From NCBI RefSeq assembly GCF_004118325.1, contig NZ_RDFA01000004.1, positions 62,001-126,000 on the forward strand: a stretch of 64,000 nt of DNA. The letters are read 5' to 3'. The position numbers and the translations under genes are program-made. The notes under the pieces are model-generated. The model saw nothing but the letters and a program-made list of their open reading frames with translations, did not search any database and had not been told where the DNA came from. Positions 7,674 to 16,819 of the stretch are shown here, piece after piece. Within the stretch, counting starts at the first letter, position 1. Each line of letters starts with the position of its first letter. Source of the stretch: Halorientalis pallida. Its GTDB lineage: Archaea > Halobacteriota > Halobacteria > Halobacteriales > Haloarculaceae.

Positions 7674-8831
7674 CTACTCCACGTAGTCGATGTCGTCGCC
7701 GAGGTTCTCGGCGGCCTGTTCGACCTCGGTCTCGTTTTTGCCGTAGATCTGCGGACTCTCGACGCCAGTGACGACGATCATGGTCTCCATCTTCCCCTCG
7801 AACTCCTGGTTGACCGACGCGCCCCAGATGATCCGGGCGTCGGGGTCGATCCGGTCGTAGATCTCCTCGACGACGCCCTCGGCCTCTTCGATGGACATGT
7901 CCGGGCCACCGACGACGTTGACCAGCGCGGAGTTGGCGCCGTCGAACTCCACGTCGAGCAGGGGCGATCTGAGCGCGGACCGGATCGAATCCTGGGCCTT
8001 GTTCTCCGAATCGGACTCCCCGAGCCCGATCATGGCGACGCCACCGTTCTCCATGATCGTCCGAACGTCGGCGAAGTCGACGTTGACGAGGCCGGGCTTG
8101 GTGATCAGTTCGGTCATGCCCTTGACCGAGCGCATCAGCACGCGGTCACAGATCTTGAACGCGTCCTGCAGGGGCATCGAGGGGGCATAGTCGAGCAAGC
8201 GGTCGTTCGGGACGACGATCACGGTGTCGGAGACGGCGCGCAGGCGTTCGAGGCCGGCGTCGGCGTTGGCCCGCCGGCGCTCACCCTCCGCGGTGAACGG
8301 GATCGTCACGATGGCGATGGTCAGCGCGCCGGCCTCTTGTGCGGCCTGGGCGACGACCGGAGCCGCGCCCGTCCCGGTCCCGCCACCGAGACCCGCCGTC
8401 ACGAACACCATGTCCGAACCGTCGATGGACTGCTGGATGTCCTCGATGTTCTCCTGGGCGGCCTCCTCGCCGATCTTGGGGACCGACCCCGCCCCGCGAC
8501 CGCCGGTGCGTTTCTTGCCGATCAGAATCTTGGTGTCCGCTTTCACCTCGTCGGCGAGGTGCTGGGCGTCCGTGTTCGCGGCGACGAGTTTCGCGCCGTG
8601 AATGCCCTCCTCCATCATCCGGGTCACGGTGTTCCCGCCTGCACCGCCACACCCGACCACGGTGATTTTCGTTTCGAGATCCTTGACGACGCTCGCCAGT
8701 TCCTCGTCCGTCATCTGTCCCGACGTCGAGACATCCTCGGCCGCCGTCGTTCCGCCCGTCTCGGTCTCCTCGGGTGCCTGTGCCGACTCCTCCTCGCTCT
8801 CTTCCATGGCGTCGTTAATAATGGAGTCCAT
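7674..8831 (-). CDS. ftsZ1: Cell division protein FtsZ1
   Basis: 385 residues. The tubulin signature GGGTGTG is present, with [14 protein letters not shown] at the start of the GTPase domain, [21 protein letters not shown] and the C-terminal domain ending [11 protein letters not shown]. An acidic extension of about 50 residues precedes the GTPase core, as in other haloarchaeal FtsZ1 proteins. It polymerises with GTP at midcell and is known in Haloferax to work with FtsZ2. A TATA box TAATTAAT is 27-34 bp upstream, so the transcript is leaderless. secE lies 92 bp downstream. Confidence 0.97.
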   Translation of the reverse strand: MDSIINDAMEESEEESAQAPEETETGGTTAAEDVSTSGQMTDEELASVVKDLETKITVVGCGGAGGNTVTRMMEEGIHGAKLVAANTDAQHLADEVKADTKILIGKKRTGGRGAGSVPKIGEEAAQENIEDIQQSIDGSDMVFVTAGLGGGTGTGAAPVVAQAAQEAGALTIAIVTIPFTAEGERRRANADAGLERLRAVSDTVIVVPNDRLLDYAPSMPLQDAFKICDRVLMRSVKGMTELITKPGLVNVDFADVRTIMENGGVAMIGLGESDSENKAQDSIRSALRSPLLDVEFDGANSALVNVVGGPDMSIEEAEGVVEEIYDRIDPDARIIWGASVNQEFEGKMETMIVVTGVESPQIYGKNETEVEQAAENLGDDIDYVE

Positions 8832-8857
8832 ATTTAAAGGGGAAATTGCAGAGCAGG

Positions 8858-8865
8858 ATTAATTA
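8858..8865 (-). promoter_or_regulatory. TATA box of ftsZ1
   Basis: TAATTAAT, read on the minus strand, lies 27-34 bp before the ftsZ1 ATG. Confidence 0.6.
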
Positions 8866-8927
8866 TCTTTCCCCTCCTGTCAGCCGCGCGTCATACGTTG
8901 CGTTCGATTCGTTAGGGGCGAATTAAA

Positions 8928-10304
8928 CTACAGGGAGAAGCGATCTTCCCGTTCGGAGCGGACCCGGTCGGGCGGGATGGTGCGTCCGTCGACTTCGACA
9001 GGTTCGCCCGCGGATAGTCGGCCGAACTTGGGGCCTTCGGGGACGCCGAGGGTCTTCGCCTTCTCCGGGTCGAAGGTTTCCTCCCGGGCGATCACAGCGT
9101 CCTCGCGTCGCTCGACCGAATCGTAGGCCGTCCGGAGTAGGTCGACGATACCGTCGATAACCGTCGTATAATCTCCACGTGAAGCGACGGCCACCCGGCC
9201 CGCAACTCGGTTCCCGTTCTCTTCGGTCTCGAAGGCCAGCGCGGACGCAACGACGAGCTCACGCGTGCGTTCCTGGTCGATCCCCTGCGCCCTGTCGAGC
9301 AAGTCCCCGGGGAGCGGGATCGTCTCGAACGCCGCGTCCGGGGCGGCCGCGGTGGCCGATTCGCCGAACCGCAGTCCGTCCGCGACCGGGCCGAGCGTAC
9401 CTTCCAGTCGGTCCACGAGCGCCAGCGGGACCCCCGTGACCGCGCGCAACCACGTCTCGCCGACGACGCGGTAACCGAGGGCCCCGATTTCGTCACGGAG
9501 GTCGGGGTGATCCCCGTCGACGACGGCGTGGGTCGCCGCGCTCTCCTCGAAGGCCGCGTCCACGAGGGTCCGGTTCGCGGCGGGGTCGCCCATCGCCTCC
9601 AGTCCCCAGTCGGCGGCGAGGTGGCCGACGGCCCAGTCGGTCTCCCGGACGATCCGCTCGAACCGTGGTGCGTAGTGGCCCCCGCCGAACCCGACGAGGT
9701 GGCGGCGGACCGTATCGCCGTCCGGGCTCGCGTCGCGGCCGACCGGTTCCGGGTCGACATCCGGGGCGACCCCGCGGAGGTCGAGAATCGCCCGTGCGAC
9801 CGCCTCGGCGGCCGCCGGATCGTCCCACTGGGGTTCGCCGCTCCCAACCTCGACGAACATCGACGGGACGCCTACGTCGGTCGGGCCGTGGTGGGTACAC
9901 TCCATACCCACGTCGTAGTCCGCGGGCGCGTGAGTGGCGAGGGCGTCGAGGACGTGGCTGTGAGCGTGGGGGCAAGCCCGTGCGAGTGCGTCGTCCTCGC
10001 CGCCGTGTTCTGCCGGCCCGAAGTTGCCGGTGTGGTGGGCCGTGAGGAGTGGCCCGGTCTCGCCACTGTGCCGGGACGCGAACACGAGCAGGTCCGGCTC
10101 CACGGGGAAGGCGTCGGCGGCGTCGGCCAGGTGGAGGTGCCACGCGTCGAACCCGCGGAGCCGTGCCCCGTCGGTGGCGTAGGCGGGGCCCGCGGCGTCG
10201 GGGTGGTCCGGCGCGTCGAGCGGTTCCCACTCCACGAGTTCGCGCAGGTGGTCACCCACGTGTTCGGAGGCCCGGTCCGCGTGGGAGACGACGATCCCGA
10301 GCAT
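8928..10304 (-). CDS. dtdA: D-aminoacyl-tRNA deacylase (DTD2/GEK1 type)
   Basis: This 458-residue protein begins MLGIVVSHADRASEHVGDHL and contains LLVFASRHSGETGPLLTAHH, then HTGNFGPAEHGG, ACPHAHSH and MECTHHGPTDVG: the His-rich metal-site pattern of archaeal and plant DTD2. The enzyme removes D-amino acids from tRNA, protecting translation. The C-terminal part (about 270-458) is the less conserved extension seen in haloarchaea. Its ATG shares one base with the TGA of the upstream antiporter gene, so the two are translationally coupled. Confidence 0.93.
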   Translation of the reverse strand: MLGIVVSHADRASEHVGDHLRELVEWEPLDAPDHPDAAGPAYATDGARLRGFDAWHLHLADAADAFPVEPDLLVFASRHSGETGPLLTAHHTGNFGPAEHGGEDDALARACPHAHSHVLDALATHAPADYDVGMECTHHGPTDVGVPSMFVEVGSGEPQWDDPAAAEAVARAILDLRGVAPDVDPEPVGRDASPDGDTVRRHLVGFGGGHYAPRFERIVRETDWAVGHLAADWGLEAMGDPAANRTLVDAAFEESAATHAVVDGDHPDLRDEIGALGYRVVGETWLRAVTGVPLALVDRLEGTLGPVADGLRFGESATAAAPDAAFETIPLPGDLLDRAQGIDQERTRELVVASALAFETEENGNRVAGRVAVASRGDYTTVIDGIVDLLRTAYDSVERREDAVIAREETFDPEKAKTLGVPEGPKFGRLSAGEPVEVDGRTIPPDRVRSEREDRFSL

Positions 10305-11689
10305 CAGTCAGCCTGCTCCATGTAGACGGGTTCGCGCCCGACGGCCGTCCGGACCGCATCACTGGCGAGGCCGAACAGGCGGTGCAGCGAGTCCCGGCGC
10401 TTGACGAACAACAGCGTCCCACCGACGAGATAGACCGCCGTGTACGCGAGCAGTAGGTCGTGGCTCGTGATGGGTAACTCGAGCAGGTTCCTGATGAGGG
10501 CGAACTCGAGCAGGACCTGCGAGAGAAACAGGACGAACAGGACCACCGCTTCCCGGATCGTGATCTCGAAGTTACAGAGGAGTGCCAGCGCGAAAAAGGA
10601 CTGGCCGGCGGTGATCCAGATCTCGGCGGACTGGCGGGCGTCGAACGGGAGCGTCCCGACCGACCCGAGCGCCAGCGAGTAGACGACCGCGATGGTTCCG
10701 ATCAGCAGCGTCCACTGGTTGAGTTTCGAGGAGATCAGGGCGTTGAACCCGGCGGTCGAGCGGGCCTTGTTGACGAGGACGGCGACGACGATCAACTCGG
10801 GCGACTCGCTGGCCAGCGGCGCGACCCACTGGATCATGAAGAACTCGGGGATACCGTTCTGGAGCCCGATGACTTCGAGGCCGTGGGCGAACGGCTCGAC
10901 CGCGATGAAGATCATCGCTCCCGAGTAGCCAAAGAGGGTGAGGACGGCCAGCGGTCGCCACGGGAGCGACCACCCCTGGAGGTAGTTCGGTACGCCGACG
11001 GTGTGCTCGCTCTCTTCCACGTCGGATTTCAGCACCAGGCCGATGTAGGCGACGTAGAGGCCGACCAGCAAGAGGGTATCGAGTACGTCGATGCCGCCGC
11101 CGAGCGGCACCGCGAACGCCCACGCGGTCGCCAGGAAGAGGAACGTAATCTCCGTGGCGATGTCCTCGTTGAGCTGGACGGCGTCGCCGAGCCACCCCTC
11201 ACGGTTCACGACCGCCGGATCCCGCGTGTCGAACGACCGCCAGACGGTGAACGCCGCGATGCCGGCCCAGCCGATGCCGATGAGGATGCGGTTCGCACCG
11301 GTCATGTTGGCGATAGCGAGGTTGGCGTCGTGGCAGGCGGCGGCGACCGGCGTCGCCTGTGCTTCGATCTGGGCGGAACTGAGAGCCGAACACGCCTCGG
11401 CCGTCGCGCCGCCGGCCCCGGCGCTCCAGGCGTACAGCGCGTCGACGGCGTACTCCGGGGCGACCGCCAGCACCGCCAGCACCGCGATGGCGAACGCCCG
11501 CGGCACGTCCTTCTCGGCGGTTTCGGCCCCCCACGCGAGCAGAAACGACGCGCCGAGGATCGCCACGCCGCTGAGGGCGACCTCCGCGACGATCCCGACG
11601 TGAGCCCCGGTGAGAAAGGTCGCGACCCACGGTGCCGTCAGAGCGGCCGCGACGGCGACCGCGACGAGCGGATGGCGAAGTCGAGTCAC
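10304..11689 (-). CDS. CaCA-family cation antiporter (sodium/calcium exchanger type)
   Basis: 461 residues with about 11 membrane helices. Two alpha-repeat motifs characteristic of the CaCA superfamily are visible, VLAVAPEYAVDAL and PLASESPELIVVAVL, where the Pro-Glu pair binds cation. Members exchange Ca2+ (or other cations) for Na+ or H+; which ion is moved cannot be told. The first Met is a GTG at 11689. It is the promoter-proximal gene of a pair with dtdA, sharing a one-base stop/start overlap. A soluble stretch of about 30 residues links the repeats. Confidence 0.85.
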   Translation of the reverse strand: MTRLRHPLVAVAVAAALTAPWVATFLTGAHVGIVAEVALSGVAILGASFLLAWGAETAEKDVPRAFAIAVLAVLAVAPEYAVDALYAWSAGAGGATAEACSALSSAQIEAQATPVAAACHDANLAIANMTGANRILIGIGWAGIAAFTVWRSFDTRDPAVVNREGWLGDAVQLNEDIATEITFLFLATAWAFAVPLGGGIDVLDTLLLVGLYVAYIGLVLKSDVEESEHTVGVPNYLQGWSLPWRPLAVLTLFGYSGAMIFIAVEPFAHGLEVIGLQNGIPEFFMIQWVAPLASESPELIVVAVLVNKARSTAGFNALISSKLNQWTLLIGTIAVVYSLALGSVGTLPFDARQSAEIWITAGQSFFALALLCNFEITIREAVVLFVLFLSQVLLEFALIRNLLELPITSHDLLLAYTAVYLVGGTLLFVKRRDSLHRLFGLASDAVRTAVGREPVYMEQAD

Positions 11690-11764
11690 TACCCGGGCTG
11701 AAACAGCAAGGGAAGGAATGTCTTGCGAAAATAGCGGGCCGTCTCGACGGCCGTCCGTCGATCG

Positions 11765-12154
11765 TCACCGACGGACCACCGACCGGATCGCCGCGCCGAA
11801 GTCGGCGTACAGCCCCACGAGTGCGCCACAGAGAATCGTCACGAGTCCACCCCAGAACGACGGAGTGGAGAAACCGGTGATCGAACTGCTCCCCCACACG
11901 ACCCAGCCAAGCCCGGTGATCGTCTGTCCCGTCGCCCCGAGATGGTTCCCGAGCGCGAGTTCGATGGCCGCGATCGCCCAGAACAGAAGCGTCAGCCCCA
12001 ACAGCATAACGACTCCGAGTCCGCCGACGATGTCGAACCACCAGACGCCCCCGACGAGGGCTGCAAACGCGGCCGAAACCGTGCCTCCGAGTCCCACCCA
12101 GAATCGTCGTCCGATCCCTTCCAGCGCCACTGGATCGTACGTCATCCGTGTCAT
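11765..12154 (-). CDS. Four-helix membrane protein, unknown function
   Basis: 129 residues with hydrophobic segments at about 20-42, 45-68 (GVVMLLGLTLLFWAIAAIEL), 75-92 and 98-118. A possible alternative ATG lies 9 bp inside (MTYDPVALEGIG). No motif was recognised. It is divergent from aroE across 107 bp and lies 75 bp upstream of the antiporter, possibly in the same leftward transcript. Confidence 0.65.
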   Translation of the reverse strand: MTRMTYDPVALEGIGRRFWVGLGGTVSAAFAALVGGVWWFDIVGGLGVVMLLGLTLLFWAIAAIELALGNHLGATGQTITGLGWVVWGSSSITGFSTPSFWGGLVTILCGALVGLYADFGAAIRSVVRR

Positions 12155-12261
12155 CGTTCGGCACTGTCGGACAGAACCGTTCGAGCGTCGGCGAGGCCTG
12201 CTGCATCGAGGGTCGCTCGTGCAGCGATGCGATTATGCCGACCCCGTGACTGGCCACCGGT

Positions 12262-13059
12262 ATGGACGTGTACGGACTGATCGGGAATCCGGTGGGGCAC
12301 TCGCTGTCGCCGCCGATGCACGAGGCGGCCTACGAGGAACTGGGCATCGACGCCCGCTACGTCACCTTCGAACCGCCCGCGGACGGCGGCGCGGCGGCTG
12401 TCGAATCGGCCGCGACACTGGGCGTTCGCGGCCTGAACGTCACGATTCCGTTCAAGCAGGACGTGCTGGCGGCTGTCGAGCCCGCACCGCTGGCCGAGCG
12501 CATCGGCGCGGTCAACACCGTCGATTTCGGCACCGACCCGCCGACCGGCTACAACACCGACGCCGTCGGTGCGACCCGCGCACTCCGCTCACACGACGTG
12601 GCGCTAGAGGGGACGGCGGTCGTCGTCGGCGCGGGCGGCGCGGGGCGAGCGGTCGCGTTCGGCCTCGCCGACGAGGGAATGAGTGTCGGCATCGCGAACC
12701 GTACCGAGTCGAAGGCCCACGACTTGGCCGCGGAAGTGCCCGACGCGACGGGACACGGCCTCGACGCGCTCGGCGAACTCGTCACCGACGCGGACGTGTT
12801 GGTCAACTGCACAAGCGTCGGGATGAAGGAGGACCGCTCACCGGTTCCAGCCGACGCACTGCACGCCGACCTGGGGGTGTTAGACGCCGTCTACGACCCC
12901 ATCGAGACGCGGTTGCTGCGGGACGCGGCCGAGGCAGGGGCGACGACGGTCGACGGCGCATGGATGTTGCTGTACCAGGGCGTCGAGGCCTTAGAGCGGT
13001 GGACCGGCGCGGACGCACCTGTCGAAAAAATGAACCGCGTTTTGCGGGAGCGTCTTTAA
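12262..13059 (+). CDS. aroE: Shikimate dehydrogenase
   Basis: 265 residues, the normal length. The shikimate-binding Ser pair is in [10 protein letters not shown]. The catalytic Lys is in [11 protein letters not shown] and the Asp in YNTDAVG. The Rossmann fingerprint [16 protein letters not shown] and the NADP-selecting ANRTESKA are both present. It reduces 3-dehydroshikimate with NADPH on the way to chorismate, which the operon 650 bp downstream (trpE/G-like) consumes. The ATG at 12262 directly begins the first beta strand. Confidence 0.96.
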   Translation: MDVYGLIGNPVGHSLSPPMHEAAYEELGIDARYVTFEPPADGGAAAVESAATLGVRGLNVTIPFKQDVLAAVEPAPLAERIGAVNTVDFGTDPPTGYNTDAVGATRALRSHDVALEGTAVVVGAGGAGRAVAFGLADEGMSVGIANRTESKAHDLAAEVPDATGHGLDALGELVTDADVLVNCTSVGMKEDRSPVPADALHADLGVLDAVYDPIETRLLRDAAEAGATTVDGAWMLLYQGVEALERWTGADAPVEKMNRVLRERL

Positions 13060-13084
13060 GTAGGCGGGTTGACTATACCGGACC

Positions 13085-13663
13085 ATGGGGCTGTTCAAGA
13101 TACTGAAGTCGGTCATCGGACTCGGCAGTTCCGGGTCTCGCTCGACGTCCGGAACAGCCGAGCCCGGGCGCGACAACGTCGACGTGACGGTCGAACACGA
13201 ACCCGAACCGGACACCACGTCCGAAGACGCGGTCAAGGGAACTGGCGACGAGACGACTGCGGACGCGGCATCGAGCCCGGCCACCGAACCGGCCGGCGAG
13301 AGTGACACCGAACCGGCGGTCGAGGCCGACGAATCGGACGCCGAGAACGAGAGCGCCGCGGAACCCGAGGTCGAGGCCGACGAGGCCGATACCGAGGCAG
13401 AGACCGACACCGGGGACGCCGGAACCGAGTCGGCCGACGAGGCCGACGAGGCCGAACCCGAGATCGAGGTCGAAGACGCCGACGCGTCGACGGACGCCAT
13501 CAAGGGAATCGGCCCGTCCTACGCGGAGACGCTGGCCGACGTCGGGGTCGAGACGGTCGGTGACCTCGCGGCGGCCGACGCCGCCGACATCGCGGACGGG
13601 ACCGATCTCTCGGAGAAACGCGTGGGCCGCTGGATCGCCCGCGCTCGCGGCGAAGACGAGTAG
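13085..13663 (+). CDS. Acidic-linker protein with C-terminal helix-hairpin-helix domain
   Basis: 192 residues. It has a short amphipathic N-terminus (GLFKILKSVIGLG) and about 110 residues of low-complexity Asp/Glu/Ala/Thr repeats (EADEADTEAETD-like). A compact C-terminal domain at about 137-190 has IKGIGPSYAETLADVGVETV and later RVGRWIARA, a helix-hairpin-helix of the type that contacts DNA backbone or proteins. Similar acidic-tail HhH proteins are common in haloarchaea; no function is assigned. It starts 25 bp after aroE, so cotranscription is likely. Confidence 0.8.
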   Translation: MGLFKILKSVIGLGSSGSRSTSGTAEPGRDNVDVTVEHEPEPDTTSEDAVKGTGDETTADAASSPATEPAGESDTEPAVEADESDAENESAAEPEVEADEADTEAETDTGDAGTESADEADEAEPEIEVEDADASTDAIKGIGPSYAETLADVGVETVGDLAAADAADIADGTDLSEKRVGRWIARARGEDE

Positions 13664-13705
13664 AACCGCAAAACGGTTACTCTTGTATCCGTTCTCTTTC
13701 GGTAG

Positions 13706-15286
13706 ATGACGACGCCGACGGTCGTGACCGACGGGACCACTTTCAAGAGCGTCGCCGACGGTGTCACGCCCGGCACGCGCGTTCCCGTAGAGGTCAGGGT
13801 GGCGGTCGACGACCCGTTCACGGCCTACCGGCGTGCCCGCCCGGCCGATGGTGGCGACGAGGCCCCCGACGGGGTCTACCTCGAAACCACGGGCGGCCAG
13901 TCCGGGTGGGGCTACTTCGGCGTCGATCCGGTCGACTGGGTGACCGTCGGTCCCGACGCGGGGGACGCGCTCGGGACGCTCGGCGACCGCCTCGGTGCGG
14001 AGTCACTGGCCCGTGGCGACTGCGACGTGCCCTACCCCTGCGGGGGGGTGGGCTGGCTCTCCTACGACCTCGCCCGGGAACTGGAGACCCTGCCCAGCGA
14101 CGCCGACCGCGACCGCGCCCTCCCGCGAGTGCAGGTGGCACTGTACGACCGTCTGTCCGCGTGGGAAACGCCTCGCGACGAGGGCGGCGAGACGACGCTC
14201 CGGGTGACCGCCTGTCCGCGGGTCGACCCCGACGGCGAGCGGGGGCGACCGGTCGCCGCGGCCTACGAGCACGGACTGGCGAGGGCGACCGAATTGGTCG
14301 AGCGGGCGACGACGGGCGACGCGTCGGTCGGCCCGCCACCGGTCGAGAGCGAGACCGCTCGCTTCGAGAGCGACTGCGGCCGGGCGGCCTTCGCCGACCG
14401 GGTTCGCCGGGTCAAGACGTACGTCCGCGACGGGGACACGTTCCAGGCGAACGTCTCCCAGCGGCTGACGGCCCCGGCGGCGGTCCACCCGGTCGAAGCC
14501 TTCGACGCGCTCCGGCGGGTCAACCCCGCACCCTACTCCGCGCTGGTGGAGTTCCCCGGCGTCGACCTGGTGAGCGCCAGCCCCGAACTCCTGCTGGAAC
14601 GGACGGGCGACGAACTGGTAACCGAGCCCATCGCCGGCACGCGTCCCCGGGGCGGGACCGAGGCCGAGGACCAGCGGCTGGAGCAGGACCTCCGGACCGA
14701 CGAGAAGGAACGCGCCGAACACGCGATGCTGGTCGACCTGGAGCGCAACGACCTCGGGAAGGTCAGCGAGTTCGGCAGCGTCGAGGTCACCGACTACCGG
14801 CGGGTCGACCGCTACAGCGAGGTGATGCACCTCGTCTCGGAGGTCCGGAGTCGTCTGCGTGACGGTGTGAACCTGGCGGACGCCATCGCGGCGGTGTTCC
14901 CCGGCGGGACGATCACGGGCGCGCCCAAACCCCGGACGATGGAGATCATCGACGAGGTTGAGGCCACGCGTCGCGGCCCCTACACCGGGAGCGTCGGTAT
15001 CTTCGGGTTCGACGGCCGGTCGACGCTGAACATCGTCATCCGGACGCTGGTGCGCTACAGCCGGGAGTACCACCTCCGGGTCGGCGCGGGAATCGTCCAC
15101 GACTCCGACCCCGAGCGCGAGTACGAGGAGACGCTCGACAAGGCCCGGGCGCTGGTGACGGCGGTCGACGAGGCGCTGGGCCGACGCGGCGATCTGACCG
15201 TCCGGACCGCGACCGACGGAGGCCCCGTGAGTGGGACGAACGGGGTCTCGTCGGAGGACCGATCCGACGGAGGCGAGACGCGATGA
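13706..15286 (+). CDS. trpE: Chorismate-binding synthase component I (anthranilate or aminodeoxychorismate synthase)
   Basis: This 526-residue protein has the TrpE/PabB fold: an N-terminal domain with [16 protein letters not shown], then [73 protein letters not shown] and GSVGIFGF. The motif at residues 308-312 is PIAGT, with Ala310. As I recall, aminodeoxychorismate synthases (PabB) carry Lys there (PIKGT) and anthranilate synthases Ala, which favours TrpE. The downstream genes argue the other way, since the third gene is a PabC-like enzyme. It overlaps trpG by 4 bp (ATGA). Transcription probably starts at the box near GGTTACTCTTGTATCC. Confidence 0.9.
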   Translation: MTTPTVVTDGTTFKSVADGVTPGTRVPVEVRVAVDDPFTAYRRARPADGGDEAPDGVYLETTGGQSGWGYFGVDPVDWVTVGPDAGDALGTLGDRLGAESLARGDCDVPYPCGGVGWLSYDLARELETLPSDADRDRALPRVQVALYDRLSAWETPRDEGGETTLRVTACPRVDPDGERGRPVAAAYEHGLARATELVERATTGDASVGPPPVESETARFESDCGRAAFADRVRRVKTYVRDGDTFQANVSQRLTAPAAVHPVEAFDALRRVNPAPYSALVEFPGVDLVSASPELLLERTGDELVTEPIAGTRPRGGTEAEDQRLEQDLRTDEKERAEHAMLVDLERNDLGKVSEFGSVEVTDYRRVDRYSEVMHLVSEVRSRLRDGVNLADAIAAVFPGGTITGAPKPRTMEIIDEVEATRRGPYTGSVGIFGFDGRSTLNIVIRTLVRYSREYHLRVGAGIVHDSDPEREYEETLDKARALVTAVDEALGRRGDLTVRTATDGGPVSGTNGVSSEDRSDGGETR

Positions 15287-15951
15287 CGATTACCGTCCTC
15301 GTCGTCGACAACTACGATTCGTTCGCCTACAACCTCGTCCAGTACGTGGGTGAGGTCGTGACCGATCCGTCCTGGGGCGTCGTGGACGAACCGGGGGCGG
15401 GCGAGGTGCTCGTCCGCCGCAACGACGCGGTTACGCCCGCAGAGATCCGCGACCTCGATCCCGACGGCATCGTCGTCTCGCCCGGGCCGGGCACGCCGGC
15501 GGACGCGGGCGTGTCGGTGCCGATCTTCGCGGCCCTCGACTACCCGACGCTCGGCGTCTGTCTCGGCCACCAGGCGCTGTGTGCGGCAAACGGCGCGCCG
15601 GTCGGCCACGCCGAGGCGGTCGTCCACGGCAAGCCCTCGACGGTCGAACACGACGGGCGAGGGTTGTTCGCCGACCTCCCCGAGCGCTTCGAGGTGGGAC
15701 GGTACCACTCGCTGGCCGTCGAGCGCGCCGACCTGCCCGACGTGCTGGACGAGACCGCCTGGACTGTCGGCGCGGAAGACGAGACCGACGATGGTGTCGA
15801 CCCCGGCGAACCACGGGTCGTCATGGGGGTGCGCCACTGCGACCGACCCCACTACGGCGTACAGTTCCACCCCGAGAGCATCCTGACCGACACCGGCAAG
15901 CGACTGATCGCGGCCTTCTGTACACGATGTCAGACTACAGCTACCACGTAG
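15283..15951 (+). CDS. trpG: Glutamine amidotransferase component II (TrpG/PabA)
   Basis: 222-residue class I glutamine amidotransferase: the nucleophile Cys is in GVCLGHQAL, His and Glu are in [10 protein letters not shown], and VVSPGPGTP sits at the oxyanion region. It delivers ammonia from glutamine to the chorismate-binding subunit encoded just upstream, which it overlaps by 4 bp. An insertion near residues 165-185 ([16 protein letters not shown]) is acidic. Its last 25 bp overlap the start of the class IV aminotransferase gene, so three genes form one operon. Whether the product is anthranilate or 4-amino-4-deoxychorismate is open. Confidence 0.93.
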   Translation: MTITVLVVDNYDSFAYNLVQYVGEVVTDPSWGVVDEPGAGEVLVRRNDAVTPAEIRDLDPDGIVVSPGPGTPADAGVSVPIFAALDYPTLGVCLGHQALCAANGAPVGHAEAVVHGKPSTVEHDGRGLFADLPERFEVGRYHSLAVERADLPDVLDETAWTVGAEDETDDGVDPGEPRVVMGVRHCDRPHYGVQFHPESILTDTGKRLIAAFCTRCQTTATT

Positions 15952-16814
15952 ACGGCGAGATCGTTCCGGCCGACGACGCGACGGTCAGCGTCCGCGACCG
16001 CGGGTTCATGTACGGCGACGCGGCTTTCGAGACGCTGCGAGCCTACGGCGGCGAGGTCTTCGCGTGGGACGCCCACGAGGCCCGACTCCGGAACACCTGC
16101 GACCTGCTGGGCTTCGCCGAGGCGGTTCCCGACGACCTTCGCGAGCGCGTGCGGGCGACCCTCGACGCGAACGACCTCGACGACGCCTACGTCCGGCTCT
16201 CCGTGACGCGGGGCGTCCAGCCAGGCAAACTGACGCCCAATCCCGACGTGGACCCGACGGTCGTCGTGCTCGTGAAGGACCTCCCACGGGGCGGGGTCGA
16301 GGGGACGACGCCGTGGGACGACCCGGCGGTGGTCCAGACGGTCAAGACTCGGCGGACCCCCGACGCCGCGAGTCCGGCGGCGGCCAAGACGCACAACTAC
16401 CTGAACGGGATCCGGGCACGGCTCGAACTCCGGCGGGCCGAGACCGACGCCTTTCGCGCCGACGAGGCCCTGCTCCGAACCACCGACGACGCCGTCGCGG
16501 AGGGCGCGACGAGCAACGTCTTCTTCGTCGACGGGGGTGTCCTCAAGACCCCCGGCGAGGACTGCGACATCCTCCCCGGCGTGACCCGAGACGTGGTGAT
16601 CGACCTGGCCCGCGAGGAGGAGTTCCCGGTCGAACCCGGCCGCTACGAGGTTTCCGAGGTCCGGGACGCAGACGAGGCGTTCCTGACGAACACGACGTGG
16701 GAGATTCGGCCGATCGCCAGCGTCGACGGCATCGAGATCGGGACCGGGCCGATGACGAAACTGCTCTCCCGGCTGTTCGAGGAGCGGATCGAGCGCGAGT
16801 ACTACGAGCAGTAG
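15927..16814 (+). CDS. pabC: PLP-dependent class IV aminotransferase, aminodeoxychorismate lyase-like
   Basis: 295 residues. Fold-type IV features are present: VRDRGFMYGDAAFETLRAY near the N-terminus, the Schiff-base Lys in AAKTHNYLNG, and EGATSNVFFV with the Glu and Asn that hold PLP. This family includes branched-chain and D-amino acid aminotransferases and aminodeoxychorismate lyase (PabC). Placement inside an overlapping trpE-trpG-like operon favours PabC, which releases p-aminobenzoate for folate, and a folC-folP fusion occurs at 53.8 kb. Sequence alone does not exclude branched-chain aminotransferase. The ATG at 15927 was chosen because VDGEIVP begins 7 residues later. Confidence 0.8.
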   Translation: MSDYSYHVDGEIVPADDATVSVRDRGFMYGDAAFETLRAYGGEVFAWDAHEARLRNTCDLLGFAEAVPDDLRERVRATLDANDLDDAYVRLSVTRGVQPGKLTPNPDVDPTVVVLVKDLPRGGVEGTTPWDDPAVVQTVKTRRTPDAASPAAAKTHNYLNGIRARLELRRAETDAFRADEALLRTTDDAVAEGATSNVFFVDGGVLKTPGEDCDILPGVTRDVVIDLAREEEFPVEPGRYEVSEVRDADEAFLTNTTWEIRPIASVDGIEIGTGPMTKLLSRLFEERIEREYYEQ

Positions 16815-16819
16815 GGAGA

